Shown here: positions 1 to 11,556 of the stretch, in pieces
Position numbering within the stretch: the stretch's first letter is position 1
Layout: every line of letters starts with the position of its first letter
NCBI GenBank assembly: GCA_014529385.2
Contig: CM043959.1
Location: 61,168,753 to 61,232,752 of the forward strand
Length of the DNA: 64,000 nucleotides
Reading direction: 5' to 3'
Source: Adiantum capillus-veneris
Taxonomy: Eukaryota; Streptophyta; Polypodiopsida; Polypodiales; Pteridaceae
Made by a program: the position numbers and the translations under genes
The notes under the pieces: generated by a model
What the model was told of the DNA's origin: nothing
The model's database searches: none
Seen by the model: only the letters and a program-made list of their open reading frames with translations

Positions 1-483
1 AGAGAGAGGAAGAGAGAGCACGCCGGCTACGTCTCTGTGTCAACGCTCGAAAAATACTTTTTTTCAAAAACTTGGCAAACCTACATATGTGAAATAGCAT
101 AGGTAAATGGACAAAATTTGAAGGTTTTCACACCTTCAAATATAAAATTTAGAGGTGGGATTACACTAAACCTGGGTTTTTTTCGAGCATTGCCTGGCTC
201 CGGCTTCAATCCGACGTGTTGTGTCTGTGTCAGCATGTAGATCTAGTGCTTGAAAAAAAAAAAATTCTAATAACTTGGCAAACCTGCCTATGAGATTCAG
301 TATTCGGAGAAAATGTGCCGTTTTCAATTTCAATCCGACGTGCTGCGTCTTTTAGTAGTGCTCAACATTGGATAACCAGCACTGCCTCCTACGTTCAGGT
401 GATAAGCGAGACGACTGTCGAGTAGACTCAAAACGTAGATTTGATGGTTGGTCCTTCAAGACTAAAGTAGATGGATATGGAAT

Positions 484-488
<5 letters not shown>

Positions 489-516
<28 letters not shown>
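489..516 (+). repeat. (GA)n microsatellite inside Helitron
   Basis: Uninterrupted GA dinucleotide tract. The homologous place in the other Helitron copy (25589-25616) also carries a GA tract of similar length. Confidence 0.9.
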
Positions 517-517
<1 letters not shown>

Positions 518-603
518 CAGCCTCCGGCCATCGGTAAAACATTAAGATGAGAAGAAACGCAAGGGCGAGACGTAGCGGCAACTGAGAAAAGGAGTTGGTC
601 GGC

Positions 604-953
604 ATGGTGGACATGAAGTCAAAGGAGATGCTTGACCGTTGCCAGAAATTAGAGGATTTGGCCGGCGTGGCCAAGATGAAACTGAAGGAGATGCCTAAGC
701 GTTGCCTGCTTCGTGTGATCGCAAAGCTGGAGTCCAAGGGCGAGACGTAGAGGCAACCGAGAAAAGGCGCTAGCCATTATGGTGGACATGAAGTCAAAGG
801 AGATGCTTGACCGTTGCCAGAAATTAGAGGAGTTGGCCGGCGTGGCCAAGATGAAACTGAAGGAGATGCCTAAACGTTGCCTGCTTTGTGTGATCGCAAA
901 GCTGGAGTCCAAGGAAAGGCATGTCCCTTGCATCCGACCATTGCGCCGTTCAT
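604..953 (+). repeat. 175-bp tandem repeat, coding-like, carried by Helitron
   Basis: Two head-to-tail units start at ATG 604 and ATG 779, a 175-bp period. Each unit reads MVDMKSKEMLDRCQKLEEL and onward in one frame, a charged, probably helical or coiled-coil stretch of about 45 residues. The period is not a multiple of three, so the two units lie in different frames and no single protein spans both. The same pair of units recurs at 25716-26060 in another Helitron copy. I do not recognise the source gene. It may be a captured exon fragment or an ordinary tandem duplication; nothing shows that it is translated. Confidence 0.55.
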
Positions 954-2107
954 ATCCTGCATCCCCTTAGTGCGAAGGACATTTTTCTCATCCAAACTCA
1001 CAAACGCGCAGAGGCAGCTATGGTTGGATGTGGGCGTAGAGGACTCGAGGTCGTGGAAGCTTTTTGTTAGTTTCCACTTGCCACATTTGAGACCTAATTG
1101 GATGATTTTCTCACCCTCTCTTCTTGCACGTGTTGCACCGCAATTGGTCTGCTTTTGTGAGGGTCATCACAAGAACTGCTTGAGCATTTGCTTCACAGCA
1201 GCAACAACAAGAGAGAAAGAAATACACCCACAATAAGATAAAAAGTGGTTATGGAAGCAATGCTATTGAACAATGATTAATCAAAGAGCTTTGGCTAAGG
1301 ACAACTAGCATGGCATGTGGAGTGGACGGCCATTGTGGTTGCTTTTGATAAGTTGATATTTGGAGCCAGGGCGCCTCGATTTCCCACTCATTTTCACAAC
1401 CATATGTATACGCGATTTCTTTTCTTCAATGGGAGTGATAAAGGACGTGAGCTTAGATTCGATATCTGCTTAGGGTTCACTTGCCTAAAGCAATAGCTAG
1501 AGGGATATTGTTCGGGAAAAATGTGTCGGCTTAATATGGTGTTGTTTTCAATTTCAAAATTTCCAGTTGAGGTCCAGAGGAAAAGAAGAAATTCCACACC
1601 AAAATAGAGAAACATAGTATATAAAAACCCGCAAACAAACCTAATTTTCTAAAATTTTGTGTTGGCAAATTCAAGGAAAGGACTTTAGTATGTTTGGAAA
1701 AATGATTTTTCTTGAATACTGTAAAGGGAGGAAGGACACTTCCAAGTGCGCGAGTGTGTAGATGGGAATCACAAGATGTGCATTCACGCTCCTGTAGGTT
1801 ATAAATACCTTCCAAAGTTCTCAGATCCCATGGAGGCAGCTCGGTTGCATGGATGATGGGCAGTGCAACACCTGACGAGGCTAAGTTTCTTACCACCATG
1901 CCTAGGAGAGAGTTGTAGGTACTCCTGGTAGCACACATTAAAGGAGGGCATGTCTCTGCGGATGTTCTCTATGTCACGCTGTTGTGGTGCTACCTATACC
2001 TGTGCTTGCGTCTCTAAGCGTACACGCCCACAAGGGTTGGCATGGTGGACGTCATGCAACGGTATGGGTTGTTCTGCACGAGGCTTGAGAGTAATAGGAG
2101 CCATGCC

Positions 2108-2135
2108 GCCGCCGAAGGCGGCGCAGTTTTACTAG
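2108..2135 (+). other. Helitron 3' terminal hairpin and CTAG end
   Basis: Six-base-pair GC stem with GAA loop at 2108-2122, a 9-nt spacer rich in T, and terminal CTAG followed by host T. This is the rolling-circle termination signal expected of Helitrons. An identical structure lies at 27230-27257 and a decayed version ends at 28103. Confidence 0.8.
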
Positions 2136-2234
2136 TACTAATAGATAATGGGGGAAGGGATTCCGGCCCCTCCCCTCGGACACGTGTCGACAATTGCTTC
2201 ATCCGACGGGATTGTGCCCTGCAACAGAGTGTGC

Positions 2235-2268
<34 letters not shown>

Positions 2269-2874
2269 AAAAAGAGGGAGAGAAGACGGAGCCAATGCCA
2301 CACTGTGAATAGAGTAGAAGAACTCCACTCAAGAGCCAGTGCGCACTACGAGGTGACTGTCTGACGGCTGAGTATTCAGACCGTGAGTGATCTGGCACGC
2401 GCGATGCACCACTGGCGTGCTGAGGCTGACCAGGGGTGGTGTGTGTGTGTGTGTACGGGGGAGCCCTGCAGGCAACACAAGGACAACGTTCAGGAAAAAT
2501 GTGTCTGAACATTATATCACGCCGTTTTCAATTTCCAAAATGTCGGTTGAGGGCAAGGGGAAAAGGAGAAATTCCACCCCAAAATATATACAAATAGTGT
2601 AAAACCCTCAAAAAGTAGCCTAATTTTCTAAAATTTATTCTTGGAAAATTCAAGGAAAGGAATTTCATATGTTTGAAAAAATGATTACACTGCATAGTGG
2701 AGAGAGTTTGTGCGAGAGAAAGAGAGAGAGAGAGTGGCAACCTCAAAATCCTCGCAGCCTCATTAAGGTTCTCGAGGGCGCAGCAACGCACGGGCGATTA
2801 ATAGCACTGGACTCGCAGTGTTCCGTCCCCCCCCCCCCGGCCGCCACGCGTCATAATCTGAGGCGCTGAGCGAA

Positions 2875-2931
<57 letters not shown>

Positions 2932-3090
2932 CAGCCTTGAGGTCCGTGTGTCTAGCACGTTCCATGCACCATGAGTGTGTGTACGACGTAGCCCTGCGTG
3001 TACGGGGCAGCCCTACACCAGAGAGAGAGGGAGAGAGCACGCGTGCTGTAGCCTTGCACCCATAGTCGGAGGTGGCCCCTCCCCTCGGGC

Positions 3091-3124
<34 letters not shown>

Positions 3125-3416
3125 ACGCCGGCTTCGTCTCTGTGTCAGTGCTCGAAAAATACTTTTTTCTAGAAACTTGGCAAACCTACATATGTGAAAC
3201 AGCATAGGTAAATCGACAAAATTTAATGGTTTTCTCACCTTCAAATATAAAATTTAGAGGTGGGATTACACTAAACCTAGGTTTTTTTCGAGCATTGCCT
3301 GGCTCCGGCTTCAATCCGACATGTTGTGTCTGTGTAAGCATGTAGATCCAGTGCTTGAAACAAACTTTTTTCTAACAGCTTGGCAAACCTGCCTATGAGA
3401 TTCAGTGTTCGAAGAA
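2136..3416 (+). mobile_element. Helitron copy, 5' part, joined to the previous 3' end
   Basis: Directly after CTAG at 2135 the sequence reads TACTAATAGATAATGGGGG, which is the Helitron 5' terminus seen at 3417, 22249, 23846 and 24195 but without its first bases TCTA. The following 1.28 kb matches 22256-23640, including a (GT)n(GA)n tract, a (GA)n block at 2881-2928, and the segment around TAGAGGTGGGATTACACT. The copy is cut at 3416 where a new 5' terminus begins. It has no 3' end of its own. Confidence 0.65.
2879..2928 (+). repeat. (GA)n microsatellite
   Basis: Long pure GA tract at the position that in the 22 kb Helitron copy is an even longer tract (23043-23126). Confidence 0.9.
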
Positions 3417-3533
3417 TCTATACTAATAGATAATGGGGGAGGGGATTCCGCCCCCCCCCCCCCCCCCCTCGACACGTGTCTGAAGCAGAATCCTTCGGCG
3501 CGTGAGCTTTGCTCACGGGCGTCACAGTGCGTC

Positions 3534-3535
<2 letters not shown>

Positions 3536-3580
<45 letters not shown>

Positions 3581-3613
3581 CTGCAGCTGTGGGGATTACG
3601 GGGAGAGAGAGAG

Positions 3614-3658
<45 letters not shown>

Positions 3659-3683
3659 TCGCCCCTGGCCGCCGCTGGCTGCA

Positions 3684-3718
<35 letters not shown>
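3536..3718 (+). repeat. Cluster of (GA)n and (GT)n tracts
   Basis: Three GA tracts and one GT tract separated by short unique GC-rich stretches. On the plus strand GT precedes GA with no spacer. Confidence 0.85.
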
Positions 3719-3719
<1 letters not shown>

Positions 3720-4040
3720 TCAGAGAGAGACAAAGATCGTGGCTACCGCCTCCGCGCACGTGCAGTAGGGGAGAGAGAGAGCCTCCTTCTCTGTCGCGTC
3801 ACGGATGCGCAACAGGCACGTGCAGTAGGGGCAGCTTAATACATTGCCGTTTTCAATTTCCTGGAGTCCTTGACTCTTTGGGTTTCGTGAAAAATGCGTC
3901 TCAGCCTAATACCATGCCCGTTTCAGTTGCCAGAAGGATCACGGATACTTTGGGTTCATTAGCTTTCAAGCTGGTGGGTTTCATAGGAATGGAGGCATGA
4001 ACGATCGATGGTGTAGGGGGCATTTCGCACACACACACAC

Positions 4041-4044
<4 letters not shown>

Positions 4045-4087
<43 letters not shown>
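4045..4087 (+). repeat. (GA)n microsatellite
   Basis: Pure GA tract preceded by a short (CA)n run. Confidence 0.9.
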
Positions 4088-4089
<2 letters not shown>

Positions 4090-4217
4090 CTCAGGGCGTG
4101 CAATCGACGGACAACGTATATCGTGCCTGCGTGCAGCTTCAGAGCAAGGAGAAAAGGAGAAATTTCGGTGCTCTTGGAAAATTCAAGGGAAGTAATACCG
4201 TTCCAGTTTCAATTTCA

Positions 4218-4222
<5 letters not shown>

Positions 4223-4315
<93 letters not shown>

Positions 4316-4330
4316 TAGATAGATAGATAG
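4223..4330 (+). repeat. (AT)n followed by (GATA)n microsatellite
   Basis: About 26 AT repeats run without a gap into GATA tetranucleotides, interrupted once by a short GA run. Confidence 0.95.
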
Positions 4331-4848
4331 TTCTATTATCGTCCTCGGAGGTCAAATATGACCTATGGGACCAAATGAACATGTCACGTGGTGTGAGTGG
4401 AGGTCATAAGTGACTCTCGATGCTCAAAAATGGCTAAAATGAGAGTCCACATCGAGGTTGGGAGAGTAAGGTATATAGGGAGAGCTCATGGCTGAATATA
4501 TGGGGAAAAGAGGACCTAATGTGGTCAAAAGCTGAGCACTCAAGTAGTTTGTGGTACTCACTCTCTCGCACTTGACGAGGGCATAAGGTGCAAAGTCGAT
4601 GACACTCCTCGCTAGTGCCCCAACCAGTGTATTTTTTTTGGACACCCTTCTTGAAATTTTGCTCACTTTGCTGGCGAGTAAATGTTGTGCCTAACATAAA
4701 CTTGTCAAATTGGCGAGTGAAAGGAATGTTTAATATGAATTTGTCACTATTAAAAAAACTTAATTTTCACCTAAAAGAGGAGGCATAGTTTGCAATGTTC
4801 TTGTATGATTGCATTAGTAGTATGATTATTTAAAAGACATTACGAGAT

Positions 4849-4886
<38 letters not shown>

Positions 4887-5117
4887 GCAAGGAAATTTTT
4901 TAAGGGGGGGCACAGGTAGGTGGGTAAAGGAAGTTTAATGAGAGAGGACTCAAACTCAAAACAATAAGGCTAGCTAAAATTGTTGTGCTTATTGAAAATA
5001 AAAAAATTGTATTTCTAGCAATTTGAGAAGGTTTTGGTTGACATGAAGAAAATACTATATGAGTAGAAAATGCTATCATTTACATAAGCTTCAATGTCAC
5101 TTCTCTTCAAGTGTGCG

Positions 5118-5252
<135 letters not shown>

Positions 5253-5556
5253 AGGTGCAAAGTCATTTTCTCTCAAAATTGACTACAAATATAGCACTTA
5301 GGTAGGCAATACTATCAGGTTGTTATGCTGATGAAATATTTCCTATATGGATCTTAAAATATTCTTCACATTTATGTTTTTGTTTTCAAAAAGAGTTATG
5401 TTTGGATGTCCAATGTCAAGTGCTTTGTGCATGGATAACAACCTTCAAACTATTAGTCTTAAGACCCTTGATACCCTCTAATGTGAGGTTCTTTTTGGAT
5501 AGAAAACAACATAAACTTTTTATAGTGACACCTTCAGCTCTGATGTTTATGAAACT

Positions 5557-5558
<2 letters not shown>

Positions 5559-5638
<80 letters not shown>
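5559..5638 (+). repeat. (TG)n(AG)n compound microsatellite
   Basis: About 24 TG units pass directly into about 15 AG units, the same arrangement as at 5122. Confidence 0.95.
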
Positions 5639-5641
<3 letters not shown>

Positions 5642-5713
5642 TATTTTTGGACTATATACATTGTCAAGTGGAAATAATATAAACTTACCATTGAATTTTA
5701 TTTTAGAATAATC

Positions 5714-5781
5714 AGAGAGTAGGGGAGTTGAACCCCTTCACCATGAGGTATGAACCTCCATGGCTACACCAAGCTCCCTCC
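5714..5781 (-). ncRNA. tRNA-like sequence, possible SINE head
   Basis: On the minus strand an A-box-like TAGCCATGG is followed by GGTTCAACTCC, which fits the Pol III B-box consensus, inside a 5-bp T-stem with a 7-nt loop. The flanking 7-mers could pair at six of seven positions, allowing G-U, as an acceptor stem. The total of 68 nt is short for a functional tRNA, and the D and anticodon arms are poor. A decayed tRNA-derived SINE head is more likely than a working tRNA gene. Confidence 0.35.
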
Positions 5782-5783
5782 AA

Positions 5784-5831
5784 GGAGAGGATAGTTGATT
5801 CACTAAGGATAGTGAATCAACTATCCTCTCC
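5784..5831. repeat. Perfect 20-bp foldback hairpin
   Basis: GGAGAGGATAGTTGATTCAC (5784-5803) and its exact reverse complement (5812-5831) flank an 8-nt loop. It abuts the tRNA-like sequence at 5714-5781. Confidence 0.9.
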
Positions 5832-5999
5832 CCTTCCCTGCACAACCCCAAATAGACATCAGTAAGAAAATAAAATACACTAAGATTAACATGCGTACTT
5901 ACAAACCTTCCTTACTCATATCATATATGCCTCTACCAAAAGCTGTAAGCAAGCACATTTTCATAGATCCAAAAATATAGAAAGCTGAAATACATCCAT

Positions 6000-6240
6000 G
6001 ATGGCACATGTGCCAACAACACTAGAAAATGCATCATGTTGATTAAAATATACCAGAACCACAATGGCATAATGGGCCATGGCTTTGCATCATGTTGATC
6101 CATGAAACACAATGGCATAATGGCAAGGCATCCTGCTAATCCATGAAACAACCCATTTGATCATGCATGAATATAAAAATCACAATGGCATAATGGCAAG
6201 GAATCCTGCCAATCATGAAGCAACCCATCAAGCAAGAATG
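6000..6240 (+). repeat. Diverged short tandem repeats
   Basis: The phrase CACAATGGCATAATGG with AATCCATGAA(A/G)CAACCC recurs three times, with units of roughly 50-75 bases and variable spacing. It lies directly downstream of the hAT pseudogene on that gene's strand. Confidence 0.6.
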
Positions 6241-6330
6241 GCAGTGCATCATCTTGAACCACATATACCAGCTACAATCCACAATTGCATCATTGGCAGC
6301 ACATACTATCAAATCATGAGCATGAAGCTT

Positions 6331-7443
6331 CTAGCATGTATCGTCACTGTCTATATCACTAATATCATCAAGATCTTCTTCTTCCTCCTCAATGCATGAG
6401 CTTTGATACCTTGTACGCATAGGACGATCATTCCATACATTGCAAGCTTCATTGAAAGTAAATGTATTGATATCATAAAACTTTTGCTCAAAAGCACGGA
6501 CACAAATGTCCAAATGCTTATCTAATCTATTCCTCTTGTTGTTTTTAATGAAATCAAGCCTACTAAAAGTCCTTTCATCTTCGACACTACCAATAATCAT
6601 CACTAAGGCAAGGTCAGTAAGCTTTGCATACTCAGAAATTTGAGACAACAATTGAGGAGCTTGGGACAACTTTTTCCAGAGAAAAGTGACAGTTACCTCT
6701 TTTGCATACTCCACTGGAGTCTTTGCAACATGTGCCTTCATTGTTGTAGTAAAGAAGGAAGATTGGGAATCTAGCTTCTCTGCGTCCAACATAGGACCAT
6801 AGAAGCAACCACCCACTTCTCTTTGAGTGCAATATGTGGCATGCAAAGTCTTCAAATGCCTTAATAAATCCACTTCACATGTTAGAGAGTACCAAAATTG
6901 TGGGTAGATGATGGAAAATGCTTCAACCAAGTCATGTGATGGGAATCTGTCATTGATTTCTTGCACCAAAAAAATAGCAGCAGCATGGCATTCCCTTTTC
7001 ACATGCTCAATAGTCTCAAGAAACACATTATTGGACACCCCTTCCCTTCTAGAATGTCTCACACCTTGACCTTCAAATCCACCCTTCACAGTTATAAACA
7101 TATTATTGAGGACAATACCTAGCTCATCTTTCTCATTAAAATCAAGCCAACTATCACTCTTAGAACCATACACAAGGCTAGTCCACATTTTAAACTTTGG
7201 CCCTTGAAACCCCAATCGTAAATCATACATTTCTTTCAAAACCTTCTTAGTATTTTCAATGCATTCAACAAAGTCAAGTACATATACGTCTCGAGCTTGA
7301 GATAACTTCACAAGCATATGCATGCGTTCTAAAAGAGGGAGTACACATGGTATTCCTAGAATAATTTCAATGTCTATGAACTCTTCAAAGACTCTTAAAG
7401 CATCCACATTATCTCCACAATGCTTCTTCATTTTCAAAACCAA
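6331..7443 (-). pseudogene. hAT-superfamily transposase, C-terminal half
   Basis: A 370-residue frame continues the N-terminal half at 7492-8466 in a different frame, so at least one frameshift lies between 7443 and 7492. The last 120 residues contain LTDLALVMIIGSVEDERTFS followed by a basic stretch and NRLDKHLDICVRAF, which fits the hAT C-terminal dimerisation domain. The family moves DNA by cut-and-paste and makes 8-bp target duplications. The C-terminus is very acidic. No terminal inverted repeats or 8-bp duplication were found around 5.8-10 kb. This is a decayed copy; domestication cannot be excluded but nothing favours it. Confidence 0.75.
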
Positions 7444-7491
7444 AGTGCGATATTCCTCATATAGTCTTAGAATGGGCTTATATAAGGAAAT

Positions 7492-8466
7492 TCATCGCGT
7501 TTCAACATCCCTTAGAAGTTTTCTACCTTTGCTCAAACCTTCGGCCTCTTTCTTGTACTCACTAAGTCTCTTGGGAGACCTAGAGAAGTAATTATAGACA
7601 TCATGGATGACACCTTCTATCTTAGAAACTAAAGAAACCTTTGATATTATTTTTCCAGCCAAATTTGTTCTATGTGCCATGCAATGGATTCCCAAAACAA
7701 AAGGAGCATACTCTAATGTAAGACGAACAATCAATCCTGCACGATTTCCTTGAAGAACACTTGCACCATCACACCCAACACACATTAACTTTCCTCCTAA
7801 ATCGGTACTCCCAATACCTCCAAACACTTTCAAGTTCTCTATTACCAAGCTTAACAAGTTTTCGACATTAGGAGAACCATCAATCTTAGACAAACAAAGG
7901 TAATTTACTTCTCTTCTATAGTTCTTCACAATATACATATGCATTGCCATCCATTGTGTGTTGTCATTTGTTGTGACTTCATCTAAACTCAAGGAAAAAA
8001 ATGAACTTGCATGCACATCACGTCTCACCCTCTCTTGAAACATATCATCCATGCATTCTGCCATCTCCCAACCCGAAGTGATAGACCAATGCTTGGTCGG
8101 TAAGGAAGGAACTCCAAGGAATGCATATAAATACTGATTTCGAGGAAAATCATTCATGGGTCTCCCTTTGTTGAGAAGATAAAAAATGCAAGCAAATTGG
8201 GGTTTTTTAGCCAAAAACATTTGGCTAGTTTGTGTATGCATGTAACACTCAATTGTTTCGTAATTTGCCTCAGTTTTAAGGAGTTCATCATATTTTTTCT
8301 CATTCTCTTTGTGTTTGTTTTTTGTAGCCCAAAATACACTATCCACCTCTTCTTCCTCAATTACAATTTTTGCATAGCGTTTCCCCTCGTGCTTCTCTAA
8401 AGTGTCACGCTTGGAATCCATTATACGGGGCCTCTTGTATATAAGCTCACATACCTTGCACCTCAC
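7492..8466 (-). pseudogene. hAT-superfamily transposase, N-terminal and catalytic half
   Basis: The start carries RCKVCELIYKRPRIMDSKR, a zinc-finger-like segment. The middle has SLSLDEVTTNDNTQWMAMHM followed by VGCDGASVLQGNRAGL and LGIHCMAHRTNLA, the conserved RNase H-fold core of hAT proteins of the KIAA1586/ZNF862-like group, with the DEVT and CDGAS acidic residues and the CMAHRTNL helix. The match is strong enough for the superfamily but not for a subfamily name. It runs out of frame at its 3' end into the C-terminal half. A leader at 8551-8751 may belong to it. Confidence 0.8.
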
Positions 8467-8550
8467 TTTCCCTTTACCCTCTACTTGCTCCGCCCGAGGA
8501 AAGTCAACAAGCCACTCTATACGAAAGCTTCTAGATGCATCATAATCTTT

Positions 8551-8751
8551 TCAAGTGCGTTTCTCACCTACTTTATCCTTTCCCTTTCCCTTGGTGGTTT
8601 TTCTACACAACGCATTTGAATTCCCAACTTCATTTGCATGCATCGCATTCAAACCCTCATGCAAAACATGGGTGGCATGTGGCTCATTTGAAGAACCAAA
8701 AATTGACTTAAACTTATATGAAGGAGGTACCTTAAGGTTCTTTGATGCCAT
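8551..8751 (-). pseudogene. Possible N-terminal exon of the hAT transposase
   Basis: A 66-residue frame with a basic, lysine-rich end (KGKGKDKVGEKRT) lies 85 bases upstream of the zinc-finger-like segment and in the same direction. It is separated from it by stop codons. Position and base composition suggest the transposase N-terminus; there is no domain evidence. Confidence 0.35.
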
Positions 8752-8938
8752 CTACAAGTATACAAGAATAAATTCATGGAATGTAAGTGCTTAACAATAA
8801 GGTAGAAGACTTTTTTAGCTAGTAGCAAAGAAACATACCTTTGAGAAGAATCATTCGACGTTCGGACTAAAAATATCTTGATAGCAGGTAACCATGCAAC
8901 TTTCTCTAATCACAAAAGAAAAACATGTAGAATCTTCT

Positions 8939-8971
<33 letters not shown>

Positions 8972-10038
8972 GATTCAAACAAGAAATTTCACAACATAAC
9001 CGATGTTTTTTGCACTTTAACTCTTTTTTCGTAAGTTTTTCGAATGGATTTTCTCTTTCTTCTCCTCTCTTCAACCGGTTGATTTGGCTTTTCAACCAGC
9101 TCAAGGCTAAGTTGAGGCACACTTTTCTCGAACACTCCATGGAAACAAAGCTTTTAAATTTTGAATGAAAGTGACCTTTCAACAAAGCAAAGCAAAGCAA
9201 AATTGATATGAAAGCATAAGCACTAATGTTAAACTTTGAACGAAAAGGACCTTTTGAAATTTAGTCTTTAGTTTTAACATGAATGAATGAATGTTCACAT
9301 CTCACCTCACATAAGAAAATGCCTTTGAATGAAAACGCCCACACAAATCAAAGCATTAAGTGAGCATTTTCAAAAGTAAAAGCTTTCAGCACTGTTGAAA
9401 TTAACAATCTCACAGGGTGCACTTTTCTACCTGTAGGGTGTACTTTCTACCCACGCAGTGAATCCTAATTTTTGATTGAAGAAAACATTTAGAAGAAGGC
9501 TTTTGAGTCTTGAGGCATGTGCAAAAGAAAAGACTTGTTACTTTACTTATGTGTTCAAAAAAAAAAGGAATGAAGAAACCTCTGAAGTCTGCGTTGAGGT
9601 GTGTGCAGACAAAAAGAAACGAGACAAAATAATTTACATGTTGAATTGAAACATGCCTTCAAACTTATGTGTTCAAGACAAAGGATTGAAGAAACCGTTT
9701 CGTGAGGTCTGTGCAGGAGAAAAGAAATAAACAAACAACGTTTTCTTACCTTAAGCTTGTAAGAGGGCTTGAGTTACAAAGCTAGAGCATGCTCCACACG
9801 CTCTTCCTCCAAATCCTTAAACTTCATGATTCACCACTCCCATACGCAGTCTCGCCACAGTTCTCTTCGATAGGGTTTCACACATTTAGGTGCCCTCCCT
9901 TATCCCTCTCTACATTTAACTTTTGGCGATCATTCCCACCAAAAACCTTATGCTCATAGCCATATTTGGCGAAAAAATGGTCAAAATTTACCAAAATATA
10001 GTCAAAATTTATAAAAATATATCCAAATTTTGCCAAAT
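8752..10038. other. Unassigned stretch, transposon flank
   Basis: No gene is supported. It contains a CT tract (8943-8970), a segment at 9047-9140 that matches 25218-25325, two diverged repeats around 9547 and 9663 (CTTATGTGTTCAA with GAAGAAACC), and an A/T-rich stretch at 9960-10060 with repeated CAAAATTT. Confidence 0.6.
9047..9140 (-). repeat. Dispersed repeat shared with 25218-25325
   Basis: Both places read TTTTCTCCTTCT or similar, then TTCAACCGGTTGAT or TTCAATCGGCTGAT, then TTTTCAACC(A/G)GCTCAAGG, then GAGGCACACTTT. The copies lie about 16 kb apart in the same orientation on the plus strand. Identity of the parent element is unknown. Confidence 0.5.
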
Positions 10039-11556
10039 TTACGAAATTTTGCCAAAAAAAATACATTGGGGCCCCCAACGTCCTGTCTCACAGCGTAGAG
10101 AATGAGAGCTAAGACGAATGGAGGCAATGGTGCGGATCGCACTCAACGGGATGGGCTCAAGGATGTAGGGATGGGTTCGATTACCTCGTTCGGAGAAGAA
10201 GAGAGATTTGTAGTTTGGGACAATGTGTGTGGTGTAATGGCTAAAGCGAGAACCTCCGGATTTCTCCCAAGCCGTGATACATTGGCGTTGTAAGAAGGCC
10301 TCATTAACTTGGGAGTCGATCGATGCATCCTTGACCAAGTGACATGCATCCCATCTTCCAAACCATTCCTTGATATCAAGCATCCACCCCGAACTTAGTA
10401 TTTTGCTCTTGCATGTCTTTTGAACCTTTTGACTTGCTTCATATGCGATTTTAGGAAGTCGATGCAAAGGGCTACGTTGTGTCTTACGCATGTACTCCAC
10501 AACCCTTTGCATGCCCAAGACCTCAATGGGAAGCGATCCGGACTCAAGAAGTAAGAGCATGTAGGGTGTATGTGTCTTGACTTGGAGAAAGTTGGTGAGA
10601 AAACGCTTTTGGACATTCTCAAACTCTTTCCAAGTAGACTTCCCGATGCTTCCACCCCACACCTCCACTCCATAAAGAAGCACTCGTGTCACCAATGTGT
10701 CAAAGAGGTACTTTTTGAGAGCCCAACACTTGATCTCTCCAGCATTGTACATGTTCTCAAATGCATAATAAGCCCTCTTTTCCGCTTCCAAGCGACGCAT
10801 TGCACAATCCTTCCATTTATGATTGGATGGAACCTCAAGGCTAAGGTACTTGAAGTGATCTACCACTTCAAGTTGCTCATTGTTGTATACAATGCATGGA
10901 TTTTCGTCATTGAGGGTCTTTACAAGCATAACCTTGGTTTTGGATCCATTCATGATCAGCTCACTATGTAGGCAAAAGCGTTCCAAGACACTCATAAGCT
11001 TTTGTGCATCTTCTAAGGTATGTGCCAAGAGCACTACATCATCGGCATAAAGCAAAAGCATGATCACCACATTTCTGATCTTAACCTCTTCTATACCTTC
11101 TTGCTGCATAAAATCAAGAACCATGCATTCCAATTCATCAATGAGTAGCCCAAAGAGGGTTGGGGAAAGTGGGCATCCTTGTTTGACACCAATCGTGCTT
11201 GCAAAAAATTCTGAAATTACATCTCCCATACGTAATCGACATATCACTTTTTGGTAGATGCGAAAGACTGCATGCATAAATTCTCTCGGCACTTGAAGAC
11301 TTTGCATACGTCTCCAAAGATTTCCTCGTAGTACCATGTCAAAAGCTTTCTTGAAATCCACAAAGCAACAATACAACTTTTTTCCTTTCAATCGAGACGC
11401 TTCCATAAGAATTTGAAGAGTGACAAAGTGATCAATAGTGCTATGATGCTTTCGAAAACCTGCTTGGCCAAGCGCACGTTTTCCATTCTTTTCATCCCAT
11501 TCACTTATCTTCATCTCCATGATACATCCAAATAACTTTGCTATCAAAAGAACCAA
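10039..11556 (-). pseudogene. LINE reverse transcriptase (ORF2, 3' half)
   Basis: A 505-residue frame with non-LTR RT motifs: ALGQAGFRKHHSTIDHF, CCFVDFKKAFDMV (first catalytic Asp), GVKQGCPLSPTLFGLLIDEL, and LLYADDVVLLA (YADD). The thumb follows, then the C-terminal IRLSSHSLRCETGRWG that normally precedes a terminal zinc finger. The finger itself is missing, because the frame leaves the family right after GRWG into A/T-rich DNA. It reads on from the 11501-11890 frame after one frameshift. LINE RT copies RNA at a nicked target. The Ty3 element at 12170-20814 separates it from its endonuclease half. Confidence 0.85.

Larger units (their letters stand above)
1..2135 (+). mobile_element. Helitron copy, 3' part (5' end outside window)
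   Basis: The segment ends with a GC hairpin (stem GCCGCC, loop GAA, stem GGCGGC at 2108-2122), then 9 bases and TTTACTAG followed by T, which is the canonical CTRR-T Helitron 3' end. Positions 1-350 match 3100-3416 and 23290-23640. Positions 350-2135 match 25450-27257. The three copies together show that these blocks belong to one element in this order. No Rep/helicase coding is present, so the element is non-autonomous. The 3' terminus is clear; the 5' part lies before the window. Confidence 0.75.
3417..4222 (+). mobile_element. Helitron 5' end with divergent interior
   Basis: A|TCTATACTAATAGATAATGG at 3417 is the full TC-type 5' terminus after a host A. After the first 60 bases the interior departs from the other copies and is dominated by GA and GT tracts (3536-3578, 3605-3658, 3689-3718, 4045-4087). 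No CTAG end with hairpin follows, so the downstream limit is arbitrary, set at the start of the AT/GATA microsatellite. Confidence 0.5.

Noticed and set aside
368-550. Small frames reading RERERERE or SLSLSLSL through GA tracts here and at many other places
   Set aside because: They are translations of dinucleotide repeats. No start context, domain or conservation supports them.
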